This document shows, piece by piece, positions 6,738-14,353 of a stretch of 27,242 bases of DNA. Within the stretch, counting starts at the first letter, position 1. Each line of letters starts with the position of its first letter. The notes beneath the pieces are model-generated. The model was given only the letters and a program-made list of their open reading frames with translations, ran no database searches and had not been told where the DNA came from. Origin of the DNA: AA29 sp041481445 (GTDB taxonomy: Bacteria > Acidobacteriota > Vicinamibacteria > Fen-336). Made by a program: the position numbers and the translations under genes. Location: the NCBI GenBank assembly GCA_041481445.1, contig JBGPBV010000091.1:1-27242 (forward strand), read 5' to 3'.

Positions 6738-7217
6738 ATGGAGAAACGCTGTCCCGACTGCGGCGCCGCGCTCCCCCAGGGCGTGCCCGTGTGGGTGCGC
6801 CACCTGAAGGTCGCAGACGCGATGACGGCGAACCCCTACACGCTCGGGCCCGAGGACAGCCTCATGCAGGCGGTCGAGGTGATGCGGAAGAGGGGCGTCC
6901 GCCGCGTGCCGATCGTGGTGGCGGACACCCTGGTGGGGATCCTGGCCCAGGGCGACCTGAATCGCGCGCAGCCTTCCGCCTTGTCGGAGTCGCAGGAAGA
7001 CTTTGCGCGGGTCATGGAACAGACGCCCGTCTCGCGCATCATGATCCAGAACCCTGTGACCGTTTCGGAGGAGACCTCGCTGTCCGACGCCGCCCAGACG
7101 CTGCACACGATGAAGTTCGGCGCCCTCCCCGTCACCCGGGACGGGAAGCTGGTCGGCATCGTCACCGACAGCGACCTCCTCCGGTGCCTCATCGACCTCC
7201 TCGCCCACGGCGGATGA
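6738..7217 (+). CDS. tandem CBS-domain protein with N-terminal CPDCG
   Basis: 159 residues. Two CBS domains fill most of it: the first from about residue 24 (VADAMTANPYTLGPEDSLMQAVEVM, then RRVPIVVADTLVGILAQGDL) and the second from about 98 (RIMIQNPVTVSEETSLSDAAQTL, then GALPVTRDGKLVGIVTDSDLL). CBS pairs bind adenine nucleotides or SAM and act as sensors of energy or metabolite state. The first residues carry CPDCG (C5, C8), half of a zinc ribbon, with no second Cys pair, so metal binding would need dimerisation or it is a relic. The gene begins an operon: its stop overlaps the next methyltransferase start as ATGA. No fused output domain is present, so the partner must be separate; the two downstream methyltransferases or the kinase are candidates by position only. 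Confidence 0.88.
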   Translation: MEKRCPDCGAALPQGVPVWVRHLKVADAMTANPYTLGPEDSLMQAVEVMRKRGVRRVPIVVADTLVGILAQGDLNRAQPSALSESQEDFARVMEQTPVSRIMIQNPVTVSEETSLSDAAQTLHTMKFGALPVTRDGKLVGIVTDSDLLRCLIDLLAHGG

Positions 7218-7975
7218 CCCGCCGCCTGGCCGCCACCGGCGCCGCCGGCGCGCCGGAGACGGCCCTGCCCGCGCCGGACGTCGAGACCTCGTCCGAAGGC
7301 TACGCCCGCCGGTTCGCGGGAGACGTCGGGGCCTGGTTCCTGGCCGCCCAGGCCCGGATCACGCTCGGGCTGCTCTCCGCGTGGCCGGGGGCGCGCGTGC
7401 TCGACGTCGGGGGCGGCCACGGCCAGCTCACCGGCCCCCTGGTGGAGGCGGGCTTCCAGGTCACCGTGTACGCGAGCGCGGAGGTCTGCGCAGAGCGAGT
7501 CCGCGCCTGGACGGAGAACGGACGGGCGCGCTTCCTGGCCGGAAGCCTCGCCCGGCTCGCCGTCGCCGACCGCGCCTACGACGTCGTCCTCTCCTATCGC
7601 CTGCTGCCGCACGTGGCGGCCTGGCGGGGGCTGGTCGCCGAGCTGTGCCGCGCCGCCGGCCGCGCCGTGCTGGTGGACTACCCGACCCGGCGCAGCCTGA
7701 ACGCGATCGCGGGCCCGCTCTTCGGCCTCAAGCGCGGCGTGGAGGGAAACACGCGGCCGTTCGAGGTGTTCTCGGACGGGGACGTCCGGGAGGCCTTCGC
7801 CGGCTCCGGGTTCGAGACCACCGCCCGCGAGCCGGAGTTCGTCTGGCCGATGGCTCTCCATCGCGCGATCGGGCGCGCTCCCCTCTCCCGGGTCGCCGAA
7901 GGCCTGGCCGGCGCGCTGGGCCTGCGGCGCGCGCTCGGCTCGCCCGTGATCCTGCGCGCGGAGCGACGTGGCTGA
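7214..7975 (+). CDS. class I SAM-dependent methyltransferase
   Basis: 253 residues from the ATG at 7214, which overlaps the CBS stop by 4 nt. Motif I RVLDVGGGHGQLT (residues 61-73) is the SAM-binding glycine loop, followed by a strand ending VTVYASAE in place of the usual acidic residue after beta-2, and YDVVLSYRLLPHV as the post-III strand. The C-terminal half has a basic, partly hydrophobic stretch (YPTRRSLNAIAGPLFGLKRGV) that could contact a membrane or lipid substrate. It resembles UbiE/Methyltransf_11-type small-molecule methyltransferases, but the substrate is not recognisable. The stop is overlapped by the GTG of a second methyltransferase by 8 nt, so the two are made together and may act in sequence on one envelope lipid or glycan; that is inference. 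Confidence 0.85.
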   Translation: MTRRLAATGAAGAPETALPAPDVETSSEGYARRFAGDVGAWFLAAQARITLGLLSAWPGARVLDVGGGHGQLTGPLVEAGFQVTVYASAEVCAERVRAWTENGRARFLAGSLARLAVADRAYDVVLSYRLLPHVAAWRGLVAELCRAAGRAVLVDYPTRRSLNAIAGPLFGLKRGVEGNTRPFEVFSDGDVREAFAGSGFETTAREPEFVWPMALHRAIGRAPLSRVAEGLAGALGLRRALGSPVILRAERRG

Positions 7976-8765
7976 GGCGGTGGCGCCGGCCGCGCCCAAA
8001 GGAGAGCCGTGGGCGCTCGCCCTCTTCCGGCGCTCCGTCCTCAAGCAGCGCAAGCACGCCGAGATCGCGGCCGCGCTCGGACCCACGGACGGCCTGCGCT
8101 GCCTCGACCTGGGGTCGGACAACGGCGTGATGAGCCTGCTCCTGCGGCGGGCGGGCGGCCGCTGGGCCTCCGCCGACCTCACCGAGGAGGCGGTGGCCTC
8201 CATCCGCGGGCTCGTGGGGACGGACGTGCACCGGACGGACGGCGGGCGGCTGCCCTTCGCGGACGCGGAGTTCGACCGGGTGGTGGTCGTCGACATGCTC
8301 GAGCACGTCGCCGACGAGGGCGCCTTCGCGGCCGAGCTGGCGCGGGTGACGAAGCCGCGGGGCCGGCTGGTGGTGAACACGCCCCACCTCAAGCGCACGG
8401 CGTTGCGGCGCCTGCGCCATGCCCTGGGCCAGACGGACGAGAAGCACGGGCACCTGCGCCCCGGCTACACTCCGGAGGGCCTGCGCGCGCTCCTGGGCCC
8501 GCACTTCGACCTGGAGTCTCATCACACGTACTCGCGCTTCTTCTCCGAGCTCGTGGACACCGGGATTGGCGCCTCCCTCGAGGTCCTGGGCAAGCGGTCC
8601 TCCTCCAAGGGGATGGTGGTCACCGGCGACGACGTGGGCCGCCACCGCAAGCTCTTCCGCGCCTACGGCGCCGTGTACCCGGCGGTGTGGCTCCTCTCCC
8701 GCCTCGACCTGCTGGTGCCCGCGTCGGGATACATGCTCGTGGCCTCCGCGCGGCGGCGGAGCTGA
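7968..8765 (+). CDS. class I SAM-dependent methyltransferase (second)
   Basis: 265 residues from GTG 7968, with GGAG 4 nt upstream. Motif I reads CLDLGSDNGVMSLLLR (residues 45-60); the middle glycine is replaced by Asp-Asn, a variant of the loop. SADLTEEAV gives the acidic ribose-binding position near residue 70, and FDRVVVVDMLEHVAD is the Methyltransf_11 post-I motif. GHLRPGYTPEGLRALL is the typical lid region. Like its neighbour it looks like a small-molecule or lipid methyltransferase; the two share no obvious close similarity, so they are not a recent duplication. Three bases separate its stop from the kinase GTG. Substrate unknown. Confidence 0.87.
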   Translation: MAEAVAPAAPKGEPWALALFRRSVLKQRKHAEIAAALGPTDGLRCLDLGSDNGVMSLLLRRAGGRWASADLTEEAVASIRGLVGTDVHRTDGGRLPFADAEFDRVVVVDMLEHVADEGAFAAELARVTKPRGRLVVNTPHLKRTALRRLRHALGQTDEKHGHLRPGYTPEGLRALLGPHFDLESHHTYSRFFSELVDTGIGASLEVLGKRSSSKGMVVTGDDVGRHRKLFRAYGAVYPAVWLLSRLDLLVPASGYMLVASARRRS

Positions 8766-8768
8766 TCG

Positions 8769-10682
8769 GTGCCGCGCCGCTTCGGACGCTACGAGGTCCA
8801 GCAGGAGATCGGCGAAGGGGCGATGGGCCGCGTGTACCGCTGCCTCGACCCGTTGATGAAGCGCGTGGTCGCGGTCAAGACGGTCAAGAAGGAGTTCCTG
8901 ACCCGCGACACCCGCGAAGAGTACCTCCGCCGGTTCCGGCGCGAGGCGCAGGCGGCGGGGCGGCTCGCCCACCCGAACATCGTCAGCGTCTTCGACGTGG
9001 CCGACGACTACTTCGTGATGGAGTACCTCGAGGGCTCCACCCTCCAGGTCATCCTGCGCGACCGGGGACAGGTCCCGGCCGACGACGCCGCCCGCATCCT
9101 GAGCCCGCTCGCGGACGCCCTGGACTACGCGCACCGCTCCGGGGTCATCCACCGCGACATCAAGCCCGGCAACGTGTTCGTGCTCGCGGACGGCCGGCCC
9201 AAGCTGATGGACTTCGGAGTGGCCCACCTGGAGACCTCGGCCATGACCGCCCAGGGCCACTTCTTCGGCTCGCCCTCCTACATGGCCCCGGAGCAGGTCT
9301 CGGGCGGACACGTGACGGCGGCCGCCGACCTGTTCGCCCTGGCCGTGGTCGCCTACGAGATGATCACCGGCCACCGGCCCTTCGAGGGCGCGAGCATCAC
9401 CGCGATCATGTACCGGGTGGTGAACGAGGAGGCCCCGCCGCCGCGGCAGTGGAACTTCGAGCTGCCCGCGGTCTACGACGACATCTTCCGCCGCGCGCTC
9501 CGCAAGGACGCGGCCGACCGGTTCGCGGACGCCACCTCCCTCGCGCGCGCCCTGGAGAAACGCGAGTACAACCCCCCGGCCCGCGACCTGCTCGCGGAGC
9601 TGGAGGAGACCCTCAGCCCGAGCCAGGCGCGGGCGCTGGCCGCGGCCTCCGCGGCGGGGGCGGCCACGCCGGTGCCCCCGGCCCTGGTCGGCGCCCTGGA
9701 GACGCAGGACCTGCAGGCGGCGCTCGGCCAGGCGGACATCGACCGGCGGCCCCGCCACCGCCGGTCGATCGCCTGGTCGGCGGTCGCGGGGGCCGTCCTC
9801 CTGCTCGCCCTGTACCTCGGACGCGGATCGGATCCGACGCCCCTGCTGCCCCTTCCCGCCGGGCCCAGCACCCTCCGCATCGAGAGCGAGCCGGCGGGAG
9901 CGGCGGTGTGGTTCGACGGCGCCGAGATGGACGAACGCACGCCGGTCATGCTCCGGCACGTGCCGCCCGGCACCCACCTGGTCCGGGTGGCCGCCGACGG
10001 CTATGCGCCCGCGAACCTGACCCTCGTGACGCGCGGGGGCCAGCCGCTGCCGCCGCTGCGCTTCGTGATGGAGCCGCTCGCCGCCGCCCTGCGCGTGCGC
10101 TCCGACCCTCCCGAGGCCCAGGTGCGGCTGGACGGCCAGCCGGTGGGCACGACCCCGATCGAATCGCTGCCTCTCACTCCCGGCCGGCACGAGGTGCGCC
10201 TGGAGCGGCGCGGCTACCTGCCCGCGACCCACCTCGTCGAAGGCCACGCCGGCCAGACGGCCGAGGTGTCCCTCCGGCTCGAGCGCGAGCGCCGGCCCCA
10301 GCCGCCGGCCGAGACCGGCGCCATCGCGCGCGGCGACGTCGAGCGCCGGCCCCCGCCGGGACCGGCCGAGACCGCCGCCATCGCGCGCGGCGACCTCGTG
10401 CCCATGGACGCCACCGTGGAGCCGCCCAAGCGCGTCAAGGGCGGGGCGCCGTCCTATCCCGACGAGGCACGGCGCTACGGGTTCTACGGCACGGTGACCG
10501 TGGACCTCCTCGTCGACGAGAACGGCCAGGTCCAGGACCCGCACGTCATCGAGTCGGCGGGGGAGATCCTCGACAAGGCCGTGCTGGAGAGCGTCCGCGG
10601 CTGGCGTTACCAGCCGGCGCGGAAGAACGGCGTGGAGGTGAAGGTGCGGATCCAGGTCAAGACGACGTTCCAGAACTCCTAG
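8769..10682 (+). CDS. Ser/Thr protein kinase with two PEGA repeats and a TonB C-terminal domain
   Basis: 637 residues from GTG 8769 (GGAG 7 nt upstream). Cytoplasmic Hanks kinase domain about 6-270, with all catalytic residues: glycine loop GEGAMGRV (15-22), K37, helix-C E59, HRDIKPGN (D130, N135), DFG (D148), and the APE motif at 173-175. A membrane helix lies at about 333-350. Outside come two PEGA repeats (about 366-435 with SEPAGAAVWFDG; 437-505 with SDPPEAQVRLDG) and a low-complexity linker holding two copies of PAETxAIARGD. The last 82 residues are a TonB C-terminal domain: YPDEARRYGFYGTVTVDLLVDENG, then LDKAVLESVRGWRYQPAR. The membrane helix lacks the SxxxH signature TonB uses with ExbB/ExbD, so it is probably not an energised transporter partner but a sensor whose TonB part binds something in the periplasm. 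The stop TAG overlaps the stop of pepE. Confidence 0.93.
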   Translation: MPRRFGRYEVQQEIGEGAMGRVYRCLDPLMKRVVAVKTVKKEFLTRDTREEYLRRFRREAQAAGRLAHPNIVSVFDVADDYFVMEYLEGSTLQVILRDRGQVPADDAARILSPLADALDYAHRSGVIHRDIKPGNVFVLADGRPKLMDFGVAHLETSAMTAQGHFFGSPSYMAPEQVSGGHVTAAADLFALAVVAYEMITGHRPFEGASITAIMYRVVNEEAPPPRQWNFELPAVYDDIFRRALRKDAADRFADATSLARALEKREYNPPARDLLAELEETLSPSQARALAAASAAGAATPVPPALVGALETQDLQAALGQADIDRRPRHRRSIAWSAVAGAVLLLALYLGRGSDPTPLLPLPAGPSTLRIESEPAGAAVWFDGAEMDERTPVMLRHVPPGTHLVRVAADGYAPANLTLVTRGGQPLPPLRFVMEPLAAALRVRSDPPEAQVRLDGQPVGTTPIESLPLTPGRHEVRLERRGYLPATHLVEGHAGQTAEVSLRLERERRPQPPAETGAIARGDVERRPPPGPAETAAIARGDLVPMDATVEPPKRVKGGAPSYPDEARRYGFYGTVTVDLLVDENGQVQDPHVIESAGEILDKAVLESVRGWRYQPARKNGVEVKVRIQVKTTFQNS

Positions 10683-11398
10683 GACCGCGCGCCTCCGCCC
10701 GCCAGCAGGTCGTCGAGGGCGGCGCCGGGGGCGCGCTCCTCGGGCGGCCGTCCCCGGCGGAACACGCGGGCGGCGGCCGCGCCCTCGATCCAACCGCGCG
10801 TCTCCTCGATCCGCAGCCACGCGCCCTCCCGGAGGCCGATCACCGGGACGTCGTTCTCCTCGAGGAACTCGCGGATGCGGTCCTCGCGCGTCTCGCCCAT
10901 GTGGCGGGAGAGAGGATCGGGATCGAGGTAGTGCGGGTTGATCTGGAAGGGGACGAGGGCGAGCGCGTCGAAGCTCTCGGGCGCCACGATGGGCATGTCG
11001 TTGGTGGTCTTGATCGTGGGGCACGCGAGGTTGATGCCCGCGCTGGCCCCGAGGTAGGGCAGGCCGGCCTTGGCGCGACGCTGCAGCGGCTCCACCAGGG
11101 CCGCCTCCTGGAGCGTCTTGAGGAGGCGGAACGTGTTGCCGCCGCCCACGAACACCGCCTCCGCCGATTCCAGGGCGCGCCGGCCGTCCTCGTCCGCGGT
11201 GAGGGCGTCTGTCTCGAGCCCCTCCGCCGCGAAGCGGTCCCGCGCCTTGGCCGCGTAGCTCGCGCGATCGTGCAGCGCGAAAGGCACGAACAGGACGCGC
11301 CGCGCCCCGCCGAAGAGGGCGCGGATCTCCGGCATGGCGTGGTCGAGGTAGCCCCGGCCGTGGCCGGTCGAGTTGCTCAGCAGGAGCAGGCGGGGCAC
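10679..11398 (-). CDS. pepE: dipeptidase E (alpha-aspartyl dipeptidase, S51)
   Basis: 239 residues, GTG start at 11398. It hydrolyses dipeptides with N-terminal aspartate in the cytoplasm. Similarity to the enterobacterial enzyme is strong along the whole length: LLLLSNST at the N-terminus, VFVGGGNTF (82-90), LGASAGINLACP with nucleophile S119, TTNDMPIV with D134, INPHYLDP with H156, and GETREDRI. S119, D134 and H156 fit the S51 Ser-His-Asp/Glu arrangement. The start lies 7 nt after the glpD-like stop, without a Shine-Dalgarno, so it is probably read from the same mRNA. The stop codon shares the palindrome CTAG with the kinase stop on the opposite strand. Confidence 0.95.
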   Translation of the reverse strand: MPRLLLLSNSTGHGRGYLDHAMPEIRALFGGARRVLFVPFALHDRASYAAKARDRFAAEGLETDALTADEDGRRALESAEAVFVGGGNTFRLLKTLQEAALVEPLQRRAKAGLPYLGASAGINLACPTIKTTNDMPIVAPESFDALALVPFQINPHYLDPDPLSRHMGETREDRIREFLEENDVPVIGLREGAWLRIEETRGWIEGAAAARVFRRGRPPEERAPGAALDDLLAGGGARS

Positions 11399-11405
11399 GG
11401 CGGGA

Positions 11406-12842
11406 TCATGACACGCCGCGCGCCGCGTAGAAGGCGGCCAGCGCGGCCTGCTCCGCCCCGATCCGCGCCAGGTCCCAGCCGAACTCGTGGGCCAGGACGG
11501 AGACCACCGTCCCCACGTCCTCCGCCGGCGGCGGGCCGGCCGTCCCCAGGTCGAGCCGCCGCAGGACGACGTCGGCCAGCGAGAGCGCCATCTCCTTCTG
11601 CACGGCGATGCGGGCGCGCTCGCGCAGGGGGCCGTCCAGGAGGCGCGCCTCCGGAAGGGGCGTCGTCGCGGTGCGGCTGGGCGCGGGCGGGCGGTCCAGA
11701 CGCTCCACGACGAGGTCGATGGCCTGCTCCGCGATGGCGCGCGCGGTCGTGAACTTGGCCGCGACCACCGTCAGCAGGCCGGGCGCGTTGTGCTCGGCGT
11801 CGTGGTCCACCAGGCGCGAGCGCGTCAGCGGGATCGGGCGCGCGCCCCGGGCCGGCACCAGGCCCTCGTGGACGAGGGCCACGTCGTCGCGCCCGAGGCC
11901 CGCCCATGGGAACGCGCGGCGGGCCTCGTCCAGGAAGGCGGCGGCCAGGTCTGCTACCGGCATCGCCGCCGGGCCATAGCCGGTGCCCACCACCGTCCGG
12001 TCGCGCCAGGGGACGGCGAACAGGTACCGCCCACCCGCGCGCGCCCCCACCGCGACGTCGCGGACGATGGCCCGCCGGAGGACGAGGTTGACCGCGCGCG
12101 CGGCCGCCAGCTTCGGGCCGGGGAGGCCGGCCGCCTGCACGAGGAGGCCGATGGCGGGGCCGGCCGCGTTGATGACGACTTCCGCGCGCAGATCCATGGT
12201 GTGGCCCGTGAGCAGGTCGCGGGCGGTGATGCCGCAGACGACCTCGTCCCGGAGGACGCCGGTGGCCTCGACGCGGTTGGCCACGATCCCTCCCGCGTCG
12301 GCGGCGGCGTGGAGGAAACCGAGCACCAGCCGTTCGCTGCTCTCGACCTGGGCGTCCCACCAGAGCGCGCCGCCCTGCGGGGCCGCCGTCAGGCCGGGGA
12401 CGTGGGCGAGGACCTCCGCCTCCCGCAGCGTGCGGCTGGGGGGGAGGCGCGGCTCCGGCGCTCCCCGATCGCGGGTCAGGAGCTCGCTGGCGGCGAGGCC
12501 GACGGCCAGGGCCGCGCGAGAGCTCGTCCCCCGCCCGGAAGCGAGGGCCAGGAAGCCCAGGGGCCGGACCAGACCGGGCGCGATCGTGAGCAGGGCGCGC
12601 CGCTCGCGCGCGGATTCGCGGAGGCCGGCCACGTCGAGCCGTTGCAGGTGGCGCAGCCCGCCGTGGATCGTCTTGAGGCTGTTCCAGGAGGCGCCGCTTC
12701 CGAAGTCGGCGGCCTCCACCAGGGCCACCGAGAGCCCGCGCGCGGCCGCTTCCCAGGCCGCGGCCGCCCCGTGGATCCCGCCCCCCACCACGACGACGTC
12801 ATGCGCGCGGCGGGCTAGGAGGTCGAGGTCGCGGCGGAGCAC
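11406..12842 (-). CDS. glpD: FAD-dependent glycerol-3-phosphate dehydrogenase
   Basis: 478 residues, somewhat shorter than the roughly 500 residues of E. coli GlpD. It oxidises glycerol-3-phosphate to dihydroxyacetone phosphate at the inner membrane and feeds the quinone pool. The N-terminal dinucleotide fold is VVVVGGGIHGAAAAW (16-30), followed by DFGSGASWNSLKTIHGGLRHLQ (47-67), the substrate/FAD segment where most GlpDs have SSRSTKLIHGG. The C-terminal side has AAKFTTARAIAEQ (GKLTTY-like) and the helical DAO_C domain. The Ser/Thr-rich loop is changed (ASWNSLKT), so a related DAO-family substrate is possible. GTG at 12842 has no Shine-Dalgarno but TGATATCGT lies 7 nt upstream, suggesting a leaderless mRNA. 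Confidence 0.88.
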   Translation of the reverse strand: MLRRDLDLLARRAHDVVVVGGGIHGAAAAWEAAARGLSVALVEAADFGSGASWNSLKTIHGGLRHLQRLDVAGLRESARERRALLTIAPGLVRPLGFLALASGRGTSSRAALAVGLAASELLTRDRGAPEPRLPPSRTLREAEVLAHVPGLTAAPQGGALWWDAQVESSERLVLGFLHAAADAGGIVANRVEATGVLRDEVVCGITARDLLTGHTMDLRAEVVINAAGPAIGLLVQAAGLPGPKLAAARAVNLVLRRAIVRDVAVGARAGGRYLFAVPWRDRTVVGTGYGPAAMPVADLAAAFLDEARRAFPWAGLGRDDVALVHEGLVPARGARPIPLTRSRLVDHDAEHNAPGLLTVVAAKFTTARAIAEQAIDLVVERLDRPPAPSRTATTPLPEARLLDGPLRERARIAVQKEMALSLADVVLRRLDLGTAGPPPAEDVGTVVSVLAHEFGWDLARIGAEQAALAAFYAARGVS

Positions 12843-12849
12843 GGCTCGG

Positions 12850-12855
12850 ACGATA
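12850..12855 (-). promoter_or_regulatory. Extended -10 directly before glpD (leaderless start)
   Basis: On the minus strand TGATATCGT ends 7 nt before the GTG start codon. TATCGT preceded by TGA fits an extended -10 (TGn-TAnnnT). At normal spacing, transcription would start at or within 1-2 nt of the GTG. The 49-bp gap between the SPFH stop and this gene contains no other AT-rich stretch. Pattern only. Confidence 0.45.
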
Positions 12856-12891
12856 TCAGAGGACGAGCGGCGGGTGCGCCCGGAGGAACGC

Positions 12892-14223
12892 TCAACGCTT
12901 CCGCTGCGCCGTGCGTGGGGCGGCGGGAGCCGGGTTCTCCTCCGGGGCCGGCGGCGCGGGACCCGAGAACGTGCTGCGGAACACCTCGTTGGCGAAGAAG
13001 TTCCGCCCGTCGGAGGGCACCACCATGATCTGCATCTTGTCCGACAGCCTCTCCGCCACGATCTTCTGGATCAGGAGCGGGTTGTCCTTCAGGGCCTCGG
13101 ACTCGAGCTTCATCCGCTCCGACTCCGCCTCTCCCATCACCCGCACCCGATGGGCGTCCGCGCCCGCGATCAGCGTCAGCTTCTGCACCTCCGCCTTGCT
13201 GTCGATGACCTTGGCCTCCGCCGCCGCTTCCGCGTTCTTGATCGTGGCCTCCTTGCGGGCCTCCGCCTCCAGCCGGCTCTGCTCGATCTGCTTCTCCTTC
13301 AGCGGGAGCGTGTGTTGCATGGCATCCGCCTCCGCCTTGGCCTGGAGGACGCGCACCTGGCCCTGTCCCTCCGCCGCCTTGACCTGGCGGATGCGCTCCG
13401 CCTCCGCCTCCAGCTCGGCCGTCCGGACCTCCTTCTGCTTGATCTCGACGTCGAAGACCATCCGCTCCGCCTGCTGCTGCTTGACCAGCAGGGCCTCCAG
13501 GCCCTTGGCGTACTCGGCGGGCAGCACGATGTCGCGCAGCATGACGTCCTTGACCACGATCCCGTCCTCCCCGAGCTTGGTCGAGATGATCTCGGCCGCG
13601 CGCGAGCGCACCTCCTCGCGCCGCGTGGCGAACACCTCGCGCACCATGTAGTTCGGGACGACCTCCCGGAACGCGCTCGCCACCACCACGGGGACGAGGT
13701 CGGAGTCGACGTCGGGGGGCAGGTCGGCGTGAATGTGGGCCAGGCGCTGCGGCTCGAGCCGGTAGCGCACGCCCACGGCCAGGCCGATGGCCAGACCCTC
13801 CTTGGACTGGACGGAGAGGGGCTCGGGCGCCGTCTTGCCGACGACGGCCGGCCAGAGGTGATCGCGGGTGTCGTAGAGGACCACCTCCTCGAGCAGCGGC
13901 TTCACCATGTGCACGCCGGGGTAGAGCGGCCCCGGCCGGGTGCCCCAGAGCTGGCTGACCCGGATCCCGGCCCGGCCGCTCGGCACCACGACGATGCTCA
14001 TCCCGTAGAGGAGCGCGAGCGCGCTGGCCGCCCCCTCCTGTCGCATCCGGCGCCAGCGGACGGTGGGCGCCGGGCCGAGCACGAGCCGGTCGGCCTCCGT
14101 GATCGCGGCGGCCAGGCGCCGCCGGTGCTCGTCGCGCCGCCTCAGGTCGAGCACGAGGAGCGCGACGGTCCAGAAAAGACCGAGGATCCCGGCGGCGAGG
14201 AGAGCAAATTTGACGAGCAGCAT
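12892..14223 (-). CDS. SPFH/band 7 (prohibitin-like) membrane protein
   Basis: 443 residues. One N-terminal membrane helix (about 4-26) is followed by a second hydrophobic stretch near 68-80 (ALALLYGMSIVVVPSGRAGI). Then comes the SPFH domain, with VPSGRAGIRVSQLWG, GLAIGLAVGVRYRLEP and VRSRAAEIISTKLGEDGIVVKDVMLRDIVLP. From about 240 to 370 there is a long Ala/Glu/Lys-rich coiled coil (QQQAERM, AELEAEAERI, AEAAAEAKVIDSKAE) as in flotillins and prohibitins. The C-terminus ends in a Pro/Ala tail. Such proteins form large rings or scaffolds in the membrane and often control FtsH-type proteases; no FtsH or NfeD partner is nearby. I chose ATG 14223 because GGAGGT sits at ideal distance; the in-frame GTG two codons earlier overlaps that site. 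Confidence 0.92.
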   Translation of the reverse strand: MLLVKFALLAAGILGLFWTVALLVLDLRRRDEHRRRLAAAITEADRLVLGPAPTVRWRRMRQEGAASALALLYGMSIVVVPSGRAGIRVSQLWGTRPGPLYPGVHMVKPLLEEVVLYDTRDHLWPAVVGKTAPEPLSVQSKEGLAIGLAVGVRYRLEPQRLAHIHADLPPDVDSDLVPVVVASAFREVVPNYMVREVFATRREEVRSRAAEIISTKLGEDGIVVKDVMLRDIVLPAEYAKGLEALLVKQQQAERMVFDVEIKQKEVRTAELEAEAERIRQVKAAEGQGQVRVLQAKAEADAMQHTLPLKEKQIEQSRLEAEARKEATIKNAEAAAEAKVIDSKAEVQKLTLIAGADAHRVRVMGEAESERMKLESEALKDNPLLIQKIVAERLSDKMQIMVVPSDGRNFFANEVFRSTFSGPAPPAPEENPAPAAPRTAQRKR

Positions 14224-14353
14224 GGCCACCTCCGCCCACGGGCTTCAGCACGCGCCTTGCCAGGCACACGATCGAGCGGCGGCGCGGAGTTGCGCGGAGG
14301 CCGGGCGTGCCGGCGTGTCCCGGCCGACACGCCGGGGAGCCACGGGGTCCGGC
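14224..14353. other. Longest intergenic gap
   Basis: 130 bp between the threonine aldolase stop and the SPFH start, both minus. It holds one perfect inverted repeat (14310-14335) and the GGAGGT Shine-Dalgarno of the SPFH gene. I find no convincing -10/-35 pair, small reading frame with a ribosome site, or RNA gene. Confidence 0.7.
14310..14335 (-). terminator. Perfect 10-bp inverted repeat, possible U-less terminator or operator
   Basis: CCGGCGTGTC, 6-nt loop CCGGCC, GACACGCCGG. The arms pair without mismatch. On the minus strand it starts 18 nt after the threonine aldolase stop, a natural terminator position, but no T run follows. It could instead be a dyad bound by a regulator upstream of the SPFH gene. 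Confidence 0.5.

Noticed and set aside
8769..10682. The kinase-TonB protein as two genes joined by a sequencing error
   Set aside because: The frame is continuous, with a plausible membrane helix, two PEGA repeats and a linker between the domains, and no internal stop or ribosome site before the TonB part.
7728..11752. Very long frames on both strands (over 1000 residues) across the methyltransferase-kinase-pepE region
   Set aside because: Composition is Arg/Gly/Ala/His-rich with no motif, and each overlaps genes with full catalytic residues in another frame.
12860..12885. Small CGGG-TGCG-CCCG hairpin after the SPFH stop
   Set aside because: A 4-bp stem without a T-run is too weak to call a terminator.
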